In this document: one piece after another, positions 31,182 through 42,280 of the stretch
How the letters are laid out: every line of letters begins with the position of its first letter
Numbering within the stretch: the stretch's first letter is position 1
Source: Luteimonas sp. 9C
Lineage (GTDB): Bacteria > Pseudomonadota > Gammaproteobacteria > Xanthomonadales > Xanthomonadaceae
Direction of reading: 5' to 3'
Length of the DNA: 44,126 nt
NCBI RefSeq assembly: GCF_902506295.1
Contig: NZ_LR733312.1
Location: 2,708,641 to 2,752,766 of the forward strand
Notes under the pieces: model-generated
What the model was told of the DNA's origin: nothing
The model's database searches: none
Seen by the model: the letters and a program-made list of their open reading frames with translations, nothing else
Translations under genes and position numbers: made by a program

Positions 31182-33167
31182 CGCCTCGGCGGTGCGCACG
31201 CGCAACGTCGGCACGCCCGACTGCGGATGGACCGCCTCGCGCGACGGGAACGCCTCCAGCACGTCGCGCAGGCCCCGGTGCACGCCGTGCGCATCGGCCT
31301 GCGGCTGCCACAGTCCGAACGCGCCGAACGGCCGGGTGTAGAGCATCGACTGGCTGGTGCCGAGCCACAGGTCGGTGCCGTCATCGAGCACCGCCGGCGC
31401 ACGCCACAAACGCAGCACCTCGGTCCGGTCGGCGTCGCTGTCGCGGCGCATCAGCAGCGTTTCTGCAAGCGTGTCCAGCGTCGCCGGCAGCACCGGCTGC
31501 TCGGCCTGCGGCACGCTTTCGTCGAGCAGGTTGATCACGCGCATCCAGCCGGCCTGCGGCTGCACCCGCCAGCCCTCCGCTTCGAGCTGTGATTGCAGCG
31601 GCGCCAGCGGGCCGGCGATCTGCAGATCCAGCGGCCAGCGATGGGCCGGATCGCGCTCGCGCAACTGGCCGGGCAACTGCACCCAGTCCGACGACCACCA
31701 TGCCTGCGCCGACAGCGTGACCGTGGACGTTTTCGGTGCGAACTTCGCGAGCAGCGGATCCACCGCGCGCGGCGCATGCCACAGCGCGGCGACGGCGAAG
31801 GTGATGTAGAAGATCGCCGCGACCGGACGCATCCAGAACGAACGCTCGACGTGGCGGCGGTAGGCGATGCCCAGCACCAGCAGCCAGACGATGCCCAGCA
31901 GCATCCCGCCGACGATGTCGCTGAGCCAGTGGGCGCCGAGATACAGCCGCGCGAAACCCAGCACCGCCACCACCACGCCCGACACCAGATACGGCCAGAC
32001 CCGGGTGCGCCCCGGCAGCTCGCGGGCGATCAGCACGGCGAAGAAGCCGAACACGATCGTGCACAGGGTGATCTCGACCGCCGGGAAGCCGAAGCCGCCG
32101 TGCACGGTGGGCGGCTTGGGCATGTCGATCACCGCGCCCAGCAGCGCGGTCAGCGCCATGCCGAAGGCCAGCGCGGCCAGCCAGTGCGCAGCGCCCAGCC
32201 AGCGGCGCCGCCAGATCAGCCACGCCAGGGTCAGGGCGACCGCGGGGCCCAGCACGTGGACGTCGCCGATCGACGCCAGCGCGGCCATCAGGCGATCGGC
32301 CAGCGGGTTGCGCAGTTCGTACATGAACTGGAAGACGGTCTGGTCGATCAGCAACGGCTCGCCGCGCATGATCACCGTCGCCAGCAGCGCGAAGCAGGCC
32401 CAGCCGATCGCCAGCAGGCAGGCCGCGAGAATCGCCAGCGACGCCGATTCCGGCCGTTTGGGATCGACCAGCGCGATCGCGTAGCGGCCGAACCACGGAT
32501 GCGCCCGCGACCACGCCAGCAGCCGCGCGAGCAGCGAGTTGGCATGCGCGTCGAACCAGCGGTAGCTGTAGATGACGATGGCCCAGGCCAGGGCCAGGAC
32601 CGCCAGCAGCGCACCGAGCACCAGCGCCAGGCGATCGGCCACTGCGGCCACCGCGTCGTAGGACGCGCCGAACAGCCAGCCCGGCGCGAGGAACAGCACG
32701 CCCCAGGACACGCAGGCCGCGAAGCTGATCGGCAGGTACTGGCGCATCGGCATGTGCGCGATGCCGGCGATGGCCGGCACGAACGGGCGGATCGGCCCGA
32801 CGTAGCGTGCGACCAGGATGCTCTTGATCGCATTGCGCCGGAACACCAGCTCGCTGCGGTCGAGCAGCTGCGGGTACTTGCTGAACGGCCACACCGTGCG
32901 CAGGCCGTGGCCCCAGCGACGTCCCACCCAGTAACTCACCCCGTCGCCGGCCAGCGCGCCGAGCGCGGCGCAGGCCACGGCATAGGGGCCGGAGATCTCG
33001 CCCAGACCGATCAACACGCCGATCGCGAACAGGATCGGCAGCGCCGGGACGATCGCGCCGAGGATGATCACCGAGTCGCAGAATGCGATGAGGAAGATCA
33101 CGAGGCCGGCTGCGACCGGGTGGTTGCCCACCCACGTCACCAGGCTGTTGAAGAAATCAGTGAGCAT
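31149..33167 (-). CDS. DedA-PAP2-LssY fusion membrane protein with an altered PAP2 active site
   Basis: The 672-aa polytopic membrane protein has a DedA/SNARE-associated domain at about 1-200 (ILVARYVGPIRPFVPAIAGI carries the conserved Arg residues). A PAP2 phosphatase-like domain follows at about 270-440 and a LssY C-terminal domain at about 480-672. DedA proteins are proposed to move lipid carriers such as undecaprenyl phosphate, and PAP2 enzymes dephosphorylate such lipids. In the PAP2 domain the third motif ARLYLGAHWLSD (406-417) is close to normal. The second, usually PSGH, reads FPAVEI (361-366) and the first lacks its usual KxxxxxxRP form, so phosphatase activity is doubtful. Confidence 0.88.
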   Translation of the reverse strand: MLTDFFNSLVTWVGNHPVAAGLVIFLIAFCDSVIILGAIVPALPILFAIGVLIGLGEISGPYAVACAALGALAGDGVSYWVGRRWGHGLRTVWPFSKYPQLLDRSELVFRRNAIKSILVARYVGPIRPFVPAIAGIAHMPMRQYLPISFAACVSWGVLFLAPGWLFGASYDAVAAVADRLALVLGALLAVLALAWAIVIYSYRWFDAHANSLLARLLAWSRAHPWFGRYAIALVDPKRPESASLAILAACLLAIGWACFALLATVIMRGEPLLIDQTVFQFMYELRNPLADRLMAALASIGDVHVLGPAVALTLAWLIWRRRWLGAAHWLAALAFGMALTALLGAVIDMPKPPTVHGGFGFPAVEITLCTIVFGFFAVLIARELPGRTRVWPYLVSGVVVAVLGFARLYLGAHWLSDIVGGMLLGIVWLLVLGIAYRRHVERSFWMRPVAAIFYITFAVAALWHAPRAVDPLLAKFAPKTSTVTLSAQAWWSSDWVQLPGQLRERDPAHRWPLDLQIAGPLAPLQSQLEAEGWRVQPQAGWMRVINLLDESVPQAEQPVLPATLDTLAETLLMRRDSDADRTEVLRLWRAPAVLDDGTDLWLGTSQSMLYTRPFGAFGLWQPQADAHGVHRGLRDVLEAFPSREAVHPQSGVPTLRVRTAEASVVVDDVDQP

Positions 33168-33372
33168 CGATCGATTATGACAGTCGCCGATGACCGTCTC
33201 CGGACCGGCCCGCCGCGCCGGGGCTTGCGTTGCCGCCGTCCGGCAACGATGTGCGGGGCCGCATTGCCGCCATCGCGCGCAGGTGGGCGCGTGCTCGTGC
33301 AGGCCCCGGGGCGACGGGATGACCGCGCGCGGTAGACCCGCTGGCGGACGGATCGCTCCGTACAATGGCGCG

Positions 33373-34053
33373 ATGTCCGCATCCGACGCCAAGGCCTCCG
33401 GGGCCACCGAAACGAAAGCGCTGAAGTCCGACAGTTTCGGCCGCATCTCGCTGATGCGGGGCGGCGACGGCGGGCTGTTCGTGCGGCGCGACCTGTGTCA
33501 CGTGCCGCTGTGGCTGCGCCTGCCGGCGTGGTGGCTGGCGCGGCGCGAGGCACGCGGTCTGGCGGCCGTGGCCGGCATGCAGGATGTGCCGCAGCTGATC
33601 CAGTGGAACGGGCGTCAGCTCGATCGCAGTTACATGCCCGGCGATGCGATGTACCAGCGCCCGCCGCATGGCGATCTGATCTACTTCCGCCGCGCGCGCC
33701 GGCTGTTGCAGGGCCTGCATCGCCGCGGCCTCGCCCATAACGATCTGGCGAAGGAAGCCAACTGGCTGGTGCTCGACGACGGACGTCCGGCGATCATCGA
33801 TTTCCAGCTCGCGGTGCGCGGCGATCCGCGCTCGCGGTGGATGCGCCTGCTGGCGCGCGAGGACCTGCGGCATCTGCTCAAGCACAAGCGCATGTACTGT
33901 CGCGCGTCGCTGACGCCGGTGGAGAAGCGGGTGCTCAAGCGCACGTCATGGCTGCGCGATGTCTGGTTCCGCACCGGCAAGCCGGTCTACCGCGTGGTGA
34001 CGCGGAAGATCCTCAAATGGGAAGACAACGAGGGGCAGGGGCCGAAGCCCTGA
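33373..34053 (+). CDS. RIO/Kdo-kinase-like protein kinase fold protein
   Basis: The 226-aa product keeps the core of a small kinase fold. The catalytic loop is HNDLAKEANWLV (H122, D124, N130) and the metal-binding site is IIDFQLA (D143), as in RIO1-like and lipopolysaccharide-core kinases. Before it is RRARRLLQGLHRRGLA, and after it a basic tail. The nucleotide-binding lysine region is short and unclear, so the substrate (protein or lipopolysaccharide sugar) cannot be told. The stop codon TGA provides the first base of a fold-back repeat that fills the gap to the next, convergent gene. Confidence 0.8.
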   Translation: MSASDAKASGATETKALKSDSFGRISLMRGGDGGLFVRRDLCHVPLWLRLPAWWLARREARGLAAVAGMQDVPQLIQWNGRQLDRSYMPGDAMYQRPPHGDLIYFRRARRLLQGLHRRGLAHNDLAKEANWLVLDDGRPAIIDFQLAVRGDPRSRWMRLLAREDLRHLLKHKRMYCRASLTPVEKRVLKRTSWLRDVWFRTGKPVYRVVTRKILKWEDNEGQGPKP

Positions 34054-34195
34054 GAACCTGTTCAATGTCCTGCTGCGCTTGTCAGCTGGCGCGCGTGCGG
34101 TGCTCGGAATGCTCACGTACCACACGTACGCTGCGCTTCCCGCGCTCCACCACGCGCCATCTGGCGGCGCTCGCGACGGACCTTGAACAGGTTCT
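34053..34195. repeat. 143-bp fold-back (MITE-like) intergenic repeat with 13-bp terminal inverted repeats
   Basis: AGAACCTGTTCAA (34053-34065) and TTGAACAGGTTCT (34183-34195) are perfect 13-bp inverted ends. Inside them, GCGCGCGTGCGGTGCTCGG and ACGTAC/GTACGT segments can pair to make a long imperfect hairpin. There is no ORF of interest. The element fills the convergent gap almost exactly and takes over the last base of the kinase stop codon. It may act as a bidirectional terminator and resembles non-autonomous mobile repeats. Confidence 0.7.
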
Positions 34196-34200
34196 ACGCC

Positions 34201-34932
34201 TCAGTCGGCCTCGCGCAGCGCGATCACGCTGCGGCCCTCGAAGCGGCGGTCCGCGCTGAAGTCGTAACCGAGTTCGAGCACGCCGACGTCGGCGCAGGCA
34301 TGGCAGGTGCGCATCGGCACGTCGAAGCGCAGGCGCACGCCGCCCTCGGGCAATGCTTCGCTGCCGACCGCCTGCGCCGGCGCGAACGGCATCGCATCGG
34401 GATGCGCATCGAGAAACGGCTTGAGCTCGCCCCGCAGTCGCACCGCGCCCGCGGGCAGCACGTTCTCGTCCACGTCCACCGCGCGCCCGTCGCCATCGAC
34501 CAGCCACAACCCCTGGTTGGTATTGGCGCGGAACGGATAGGTGATTTCGGCGTGGCCCACGCCCTCGATCTCGCGCCAGGCGCTGACGTAACCGGGATTG
34601 CCCAGCGCGATCAGCCGCGAACTCGCCGCCAGTGCATCGGGCGAAGCCCCGCCGGCGCGCATGGCCGACAGCAGGCAGTCGTCGACGGCCGCAGTGCCCG
34701 TCCGGCACGCCGCGGGATCGCCCTGCCACACCGACTGCGCGGAGACCACCACGTCGCCGTCGGCCGCGGCCGCGAGATCGTGGGCGGCCGCCGCAGAAGG
34801 CGGCGTCTCGGCGGGTGCAGGCGCCCGGGTGTCGACGGCCGGCACGGGCGCGACGGGCGCGGCGGCCGTCGGCGCGGCATCGCATGCGGCGAGCGTGAGC
34901 GAGAACAACGCGAGGGCGGCAACGTGGCGCAT
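34201..34932 (-). CDS. Lipoprotein of unknown function
   Basis: The 243-aa product has a lipoprotein signal (MRHVAALALFSLTLAAC, Cys 17) and an Ala/Pro-rich linker to about residue 55. A globular domain of about 185 residues follows, with two Cys-containing segments (DPAACRTGTAAVDDCLL and MRTCHACADVGVLELGYDF). I do not recognise the family. It is probably anchored in the outer membrane facing the periplasm. It stands alone, divergent from the SDR gene. Confidence 0.78.
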   Translation of the reverse strand: MRHVAALALFSLTLAACDAAPTAAAPVAPVPAVDTRAPAPAETPPSAAAAHDLAAAADGDVVVSAQSVWQGDPAACRTGTAAVDDCLLSAMRAGGASPDALAASSRLIALGNPGYVSAWREIEGVGHAEITYPFRANTNQGLWLVDGDGRAVDVDENVLPAGAVRLRGELKPFLDAHPDAMPFAPAQAVGSEALPEGGVRLRFDVPMRTCHACADVGVLELGYDFSADRRFEGRSVIALREAD

Positions 34933-35039
34933 CGGCGGATCCTGCGGGGGAGAGCCGCCAGTATCGCCCTGCGCGCTGAACGGGTTGGAGACCCCGCGCG
35001 CATAATGGCGACGACTCCATCGCAGGACAGGCCCGCCGC

Positions 35040-35858
35040 ATGTCGACGCTCGCCGGCAAGACCCTTTTCATCACCGGCGCCTCGCGCGGTATCGGCCTGG
35101 CGATCGCCGAACGCGCCGCGCGCGATGGCGCGAACGTGGCGATCGCCGCCAAGTCGGAAGTCGCCAATCCCAAGCTGCCCGGCACCATCCACAGCGCCGC
35201 GCGCAGCGTCGAGGCGGCTGGCGGCCGTGCGCTGGCGCTGAAGTGCGACATCCGCGAGGAAGACCAGGTGCGCGCCGCGGTCGCGGCGACCGTCGAGGCC
35301 TTCGGCGGCATCGACATCCTGGTCAACAACGCCAGCGCGATCTGGTTGCGCGGCACGCTGGACACGCCGATGAAGCGCTTCGACCTGATGCAGCAGGTCA
35401 ATTCCCGCGGCAGCTTCCTGTGCGCGCAGATCTGCCTGCCGCACCTGTTGAAGGCGTCGAACCCGCACATCCTCACCCTGTGTCCGCCGCCGTCGCTCGA
35501 TCCCAAGTGGTGGGCGCCGCATACCGGTTACACGCTGGCGAAGATGGGCATGAGCTTCGTCACCCTGGGGCTCGCCGCCGAGTTCGGGCCGCAAGGCGTC
35601 GCGGTCAACGCGCTGTGGCCGCGCACGCTGATCGGCACCGACGCGCTGAACATGATTCCCGGCGTCGAGCGCGGCAACGGCCGCAACTCGACGATCATGG
35701 GCGACGCCGCGCACGCGGTGCTGATCCGCGAGGCCGCGGGTTTCCACGGCCGCTTCCTGATCGACGATGAAGTCCTGGCGGAGGCCGGCATCACCGACCT
35801 CGACCGCTACGCGATCGACCCGTCGCAACCGCTGTTGCCGGATCTGTTCCTCGACTGA
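35040..35858 (+). CDS. Short-chain dehydrogenase/reductase, HSDL2-like
   Basis: The 272-aa product has the NAD(P)-binding motif TGASRGIG (12-19), NNAS (96-99) and the catalytic YTLAK (Y164, K168). The long insertion SEVANPKLPGTIHSAARSVE and the PPPSLDPKWWAPHTGY stretch before the active-site Tyr match hydroxysteroid dehydrogenase-like 2 proteins, whose substrate is unknown. All catalytic residues appear present. No operon partners are seen on the same strand. Confidence 0.9.
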   Translation: MSTLAGKTLFITGASRGIGLAIAERAARDGANVAIAAKSEVANPKLPGTIHSAARSVEAAGGRALALKCDIREEDQVRAAVAATVEAFGGIDILVNNASAIWLRGTLDTPMKRFDLMQQVNSRGSFLCAQICLPHLLKASNPHILTLCPPPSLDPKWWAPHTGYTLAKMGMSFVTLGLAAEFGPQGVAVNALWPRTLIGTDALNMIPGVERGNGRNSTIMGDAAHAVLIREAAGFHGRFLIDDEVLAEAGITDLDRYAIDPSQPLLPDLFLD

Positions 35859-35881
35859 GCGGCCGGCCCGTCCGACCCGCA

Positions 35882-37009
35882 TCAGGCGGCGTCGAGCGCC
35901 TGTGCCAGATCGTCGAGCAGGTCCTGCGCATGTTCCAGGCCCACCGACAGCCGCAGCAGGCCGCGCGGGGTCGTCGACGCCGGGCCTTCGATCGAGGCCC
36001 GGTGCTCGACCAGCGATTCGGTCGAGCCCAGCGAGGTCGCATTGGTGAACAGCTGCAGTCGACCGGCCACGGCCAGGGCCGCCGTTTCGCCGCCGTCCAC
36101 CTCGAACGACAGCATGCCGCCGAAGTCGCGCATCTGCGCCGCGGCCACCGCGTGCTGCGGATGGTCGGCAAGGCCGGGGTAGTGCACCCGGGCGACGCGC
36201 GGATGTGCCTGCAGGGCCGTCGCGAGTTGCTTCGCGTTGGCGCAGTGCCAGGCCATCCGCGCGGGCAGCGTGCGCACGCCGCGCAGGATCATCCAGGCCG
36301 CGAACGGCGACGCGGTGGCGCCGGCCAGCAGGCGCAGGCCGTGGCAGTCGGCCGCGTGCGCGCCGTCTTCGCGGAACGCCAGCACGCCGCCCATCACGTC
36401 GCCATGGCCGCCGAGGTATTTGGTGGCCGAGTGCAGGACGATGTCGGCGCCCAGCGCCAGCGGCTGCTGCAGCACCGGCGGGGCGAAGGTGCCGTCGACC
36501 AGCAGCTGCGCGCCGGCGGCATGCGCCACGTCGGCGAGCGCGGCGATGTCACAGACCTTGAGCAACGGGTTGGAGGGCGTCTCGGCCCACAGCAGGCGGG
36601 TCTCCGGGCGCAGCGCGGCGCGCACCGCATCCGCATCGCTGAAATCCGCCAGGCTCCAGGTCAGCCCCCAGCGCGGGAACTGCTGCGCGGCCAGCGCCCG
36701 GAACGAGAAGTAGCTGTCGTCGCACAGCACGACATGGCTGCCCGCCGGCAGGGCCTGCAGCGCCGTCGCGCCGGCGGCCATGCCGGTGGGAAACAGCAAC
36801 GCCCGCGCGGCGCCGTCGAGCGCGGCCAGCGCCACCTCGGTCTCGTGCTGGGTGGGATTGTCGTAGCGCTGGTACAGCCAGCCCTGCGGCAGCTGGCCGT
36901 CGGGCGTGTGTTCGAAGGTTGTGGCCAGCTGCAGCGGCACCGACAGGGCGCCGCTGGTGGGGTCGGGCCGGCTGCCGGCGCGGGCGGCGAGGGTCTCGAT
37001 GCGGGGCAT
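35882..37009 (-). CDS. Transsulfuration-family PLP enzyme (cystathionine gamma-synthase/lyase-like)
   Basis: The 375-aa product belongs to the Cys/Met metabolism PLP family. It starts MPRIETLAARAGSRPDPTSG and has YQRYDNPTQHETEVALAALD, the substrate-binding AETPSNPLLKVCDI and the PLP lysine in LHSATKYLGGHGDVMGG (K197). Members make or cleave cystathionine, or use activated homoserine in methionine synthesis; the exact reaction is not fixed by these motifs. The start at 37009 is the conserved one; the frame extends further upstream to 37156. It is divergent from argD. Confidence 0.88.
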   Translation of the reverse strand: MPRIETLAARAGSRPDPTSGALSVPLQLATTFEHTPDGQLPQGWLYQRYDNPTQHETEVALAALDGAARALLFPTGMAAGATALQALPAGSHVVLCDDSYFSFRALAAQQFPRWGLTWSLADFSDADAVRAALRPETRLLWAETPSNPLLKVCDIAALADVAHAAGAQLLVDGTFAPPVLQQPLALGADIVLHSATKYLGGHGDVMGGVLAFREDGAHAADCHGLRLLAGATASPFAAWMILRGVRTLPARMAWHCANAKQLATALQAHPRVARVHYPGLADHPQHAVAAAQMRDFGGMLSFEVDGGETAALAVAGRLQLFTNATSLGSTESLVEHRASIEGPASTTPRGLLRLSVGLEHAQDLLDDLAQALDAA

Positions 37010-37158
37010 GCAGCGCTCCGGGCGTGATGCGGGGGGAGCGCCGATTCTAGGGGCGCGGGTTCGCCGCGCGCGCGCCTGCGTTGGCGGTGTCGCTTGCCCG
37101 GCCCGATAATGGCCGCGCCGGCGACCGCCTGCGCTTTCCGATGGAACCCCCTGCACCC

Positions 37159-38406
37159 ATGACCGCTTCCCCGCCGCCGCCCGGCACTGCCGCCGATCTC
37201 ATCGCCCTTGCCCAGCGTCACGTGCTGCCGGTCTACCGTCCGCGCGAACTGGTGCTCGAGCGCGGCGACGGCGCGCGCGTCTGGGACAGCGAAGGCCGCG
37301 AGTACGTCGATCTGTCGGCGGGCATCGCCGTCTGCGGGCTCGGCCACAACGATCCCGATCTCGTGGCCGCGTTGGTCGACCAGGCCGGCAAGCTGTGGCA
37401 CACCAGCAACGTCTTCTTCAGCGAACCGCCGCTGCGGCTGGCGGCCGAACTGGTCGAGGCCAGCGGTTTCGCCACGCGCGCCTTCCTGTGCAACTCGGGC
37501 GCCGAAGCCAACGAGGCGGCGATCAAGCTCGTGCGCAAGTGGGCCACTGCCCAGGGCCGCAGCCCGGACTGCCGCGTCATCGTGACCGCCCGCGGCAGCT
37601 TCCACGGCCGCACGCTGGCCGCGGTCACCGCGACCGCGCAGCCGAAATACCAGGCCGGCTACGAGCCGCTGCCCGGCGGCTTCCGCTACGTCGATTTCAA
37701 CGACATCGCCCAGCTAGAGGCCGCGATGTCGAGTGGCGACGTCGCGGCGGTGATGCTCGAGCCGGTGCAGGGCGAGGGCGGCGTCATGCCCGCTGCCGAT
37801 GGGTATCTGGCCGCGGTGCGCGCGCTGTGCGATCGCCATGACGCGCTGCTGGCGCTCGACGAGATCCAGTGCGGCATGGGCCGCACCGGCACGCTGTTCG
37901 CGCATCCCCAGGATGGCGTCGTGCCCGACATCGTCACCCTGGCCAAGGCGCTTGGCGGCGGCTTCCCGATCGGCGCGTTGCTGGCCGGCCCGAAGGTCGC
38001 CGAGGCGATGCAGTTCGGCGATCACGGCACCACCTTCGGCGGCAATCCGCTGGCCGCCGCGGTCGCGCGGGTCGCGCTGCGCAAGCTCGCGTCGCCCGGG
38101 ATCGCCGCGAACGTGCAACGCCAGTCACGCGCACTGCGCGACGGCCTCGCCGCGCTCGATGCCGAGTTCGGCCTGTTCTCGGAAGTCCGCGGCCGCGGCC
38201 TGATGCTCGGCGCTGTGCTGCGTCCCGAGCATGCCGGCAAAGCCGCGACGATCCTCGACCACGCCGCGCGCCACGGCCTGCTGATGCTGCAGGCCGGCCC
38301 CGACGTGCTGCGGTTCGTGCCCGCGCTGAACATTACCGACGCCGACATCGCCGACGGCCTGGCGCGCCTGCGTGCGGCGATCGCCGATGCCCTCGCTGCC
38401 GGCTGA
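37159..38406 (+). CDS. argD: Acetylornithine aminotransferase
   Basis: The 415-aa class III PLP aminotransferase has GHNDPDLVAALVDQAGKLWH, the PLP lysine in VTLAKALGGGFPIGA (K263) and the phosphate loop CNSGAEANEAAIKL. It converts N-acetylglutamate semialdehyde to N-acetylornithine in arginine synthesis and may also serve in lysine synthesis. The sequence is close to what I recall for Xanthomonas ArgD. ATG 37159 gives the better family length; ATG 37141 would add six residues. No arginine genes adjoin. Confidence 0.88.
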   Translation: MTASPPPPGTAADLIALAQRHVLPVYRPRELVLERGDGARVWDSEGREYVDLSAGIAVCGLGHNDPDLVAALVDQAGKLWHTSNVFFSEPPLRLAAELVEASGFATRAFLCNSGAEANEAAIKLVRKWATAQGRSPDCRVIVTARGSFHGRTLAAVTATAQPKYQAGYEPLPGGFRYVDFNDIAQLEAAMSSGDVAAVMLEPVQGEGGVMPAADGYLAAVRALCDRHDALLALDEIQCGMGRTGTLFAHPQDGVVPDIVTLAKALGGGFPIGALLAGPKVAEAMQFGDHGTTFGGNPLAAAVARVALRKLASPGIAANVQRQSRALRDGLAALDAEFGLFSEVRGRGLMLGAVLRPEHAGKAATILDHAARHGLLMLQAGPDVLRFVPALNITDADIADGLARLRAAIADALAAG

Positions 38407-38489
38407 GTCGCCGCGGACCCCCGCACGTTCCGCATCGCCAACGACGACGGCCCGGTAGTCGCCGGCCTGCATGCCGCAGTGGCGCGCGC

Positions 38490-39109
38490 TCAGACCAGCC
38501 CGTAACGCCGCAGCACCGTCCGCAGCGATCGCGCGTCGACCACCGTGTCGGCGTGCAGGCCGGCGGCGCGTGCGCCCTGGACGTTGACGAAGAGGTCGTC
38601 GACGAACAGGGCCTCCCGCGCGCTGACGTCGAAATGCGCGAGCGCGTGCTCGAAGATCGCGCGGTCCGGCTTGCGCACCCCCAGCGAACCGCTGCACAGC
38701 ACGCGTCCGTCGAGCATCGGAAACAACGGCGCGACGATGCGGACAATCGCATCCAGCATCAGCGCGCCGTTGTTGGTCAGCACGCCGACCTGCACCTTGG
38801 ACGCGACCGCTGCGACGAGGTCCAGCGCGATCGGCTCCGCCCGGGTGCCGGCAATGCGCGCATCGAGCCACGTGTCCGCGTCGATCGTGCACCCGAGGCC
38901 TGCACCCAGCTGCTGCAGATAGGCCGCCGTATCGAGCGCGCCGCTGTCGTACGCGCGCTCCAGCCCCGACTCGAACAGCACCGCCGACACGCGCGCCGGC
39001 GTGCAGCCGGCCACCCGCGCGAGTGACGCAAGCCGTGCGTGGTGCGAATAGCGCGCCAGCACGCCGTCGAAGTCGAACAGCACCAGCCGCAACACCGGCG
39101 GCGTCGTGC

Positions 39110-39113
<4 letters not shown>
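38490..39113 (-). CDS. HAD-family hydrolase
   Basis: The 207-aa product is a HAD phosphatase-like enzyme: motif I VLFDFDGVLARYSHH, motif II GVLTNNGAL, motif III with KPDRAIFEHAL and motif IV EALFVDDLFVNVQGARAAGL. The cap is of the small helical type. The substrate is unknown. The GTG start overlaps the stop of the channel gene (GTGA), so it is the last gene of the hemL-channel-HAD chain and probably depends on translation of the channel gene. Confidence 0.87.
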
Positions 39114-41301
<2,188 letters not shown>

Positions 41302-41324
41302 GGGAACTCCAGAAGACAGAAAGG

Positions 41325-41951
41325 TCACAGGCCGAAAGCGGCCCGGTAGGCGTGTGCGGCGGCGGCCGGATGGCGTGCGGCGAAGACACCGCTGATGACG
41401 GCGACGAGATCGGCGCCGGCGGCGGCGAGCTGGCGCGCATTCTCCGGCGTGATGCCGCCGATCGCCACCCGGGGTACGCCGAGCGGCTCCGCATCGCGCA
41501 GCAAGGACTTGCGCGCGACGCGGGCATCGGGCTTGGTGGGCGAGGGGAAGAACGCACCGAACGCGACGTAACTCGCGCCGGCGTCGACCGCGCGCTGCGC
41601 CAGCATGATGTCGTCGTAGCAGGAGGCGCCGAGGATCGCCTCGTCGCCCAGCGCCGCACGTGCGTCGATCAATGCGCCGTCGTCCTCGCCCAGATGCGCA
41701 CCGTCGGCGCCGAGATCGGCGGCGAGCCGCCAGTCGTCGTTGACGATCAGCGGCACACCGGTCGCCCGGCACAGCGGCAGCAGGGCCTGCACCTGCGCCC
41801 GGCGTAGGGCGGCGTCGGCGCGCTTGTTGCGGTACTGCAGCCACGTGGCATGCGGCAGGACCGAGGCGACCTGGGCCAGCAGCTGCGCGGTCTCGACTCC
41901 GTCGGGCGTGAGCAGATACAGGCCGCGTGGCACGGGCGGGGAGGCGTTCAT
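41325..41951 (-). CDS. thiE: Thiamine-phosphate synthase
   Basis: The 208-aa TIM-barrel enzyme couples the pyrimidine and thiazole moieties to thiamine phosphate. Recognisable segments are [74 protein letters not shown] and [10 protein letters not shown]. Lengthening to an upstream ATG at 42005 is possible but runs toward the divergent rubredoxin gene; 41951 fits the family. It is first in the likely thiE-hemL transcript, as is common in xanthomonads. Confidence 0.95.
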   Translation of the reverse strand: MNASPPVPRGLYLLTPDGVETAQLLAQVASVLPHATWLQYRNKRADAALRRAQVQALLPLCRATGVPLIVNDDWRLAADLGADGAHLGEDDGALIDARAALGDEAILGASCYDDIMLAQRAVDAGASYVAFGAFFPSPTKPDARVARKSLLRDAEPLGVPRVAIGGITPENARQLAAAGADLVAVISGVFAARHPAAAAHAYRAAFGL

Positions 41952-42027
41952 CGACGTGGGTTCCGGTGGGGGGAGCGCGATGGGACAATGCGGCTCCGAT
42001 TCCAATGCCGCATATGGTCATTATCCG

Positions 42028-42219
42028 ATGAACGAACCGACGACGCAGGGCGCCTACCAGACGTGGATGTGCGTGGTCTGCGGTTTCATCTACGACGAGG
42101 CTGTCGGCATTCCGGACGAGGGCATTGCCGCGGGCACGCGCTGGGCCGACGTGCCCGAGACCTGGACCTGCCCCGACTGCGGCGTCACCAAGGACGATTT
42201 CGAGATGATGGCGCTCTGA
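42028..42219 (+). CDS. Rubredoxin
   Basis: The 63-aa electron carrier binds one iron with two CxxC pairs: CVVC (15-18) and CPDC (48-51). The conserved core is [16 protein letters not shown] and [20 protein letters not shown] 42028 gives the usual short N-terminus. It is divergent from thiE, with 76 bp between the starts. In aerobic xanthomonads such rubredoxins serve oxygenases or stress reductases; no partner gene adjoins. Confidence 0.96.
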   Translation: MNEPTTQGAYQTWMCVVCGFIYDEAVGIPDEGIAAGTRWADVPETWTCPDCGVTKDDFEMMAL

Positions 42220-42280
42220 CGCGCAGCGCAGGGTCGCCTGTCGACCCCGCATCCGTGTCCCGTGTCACGACGGGCACCGG

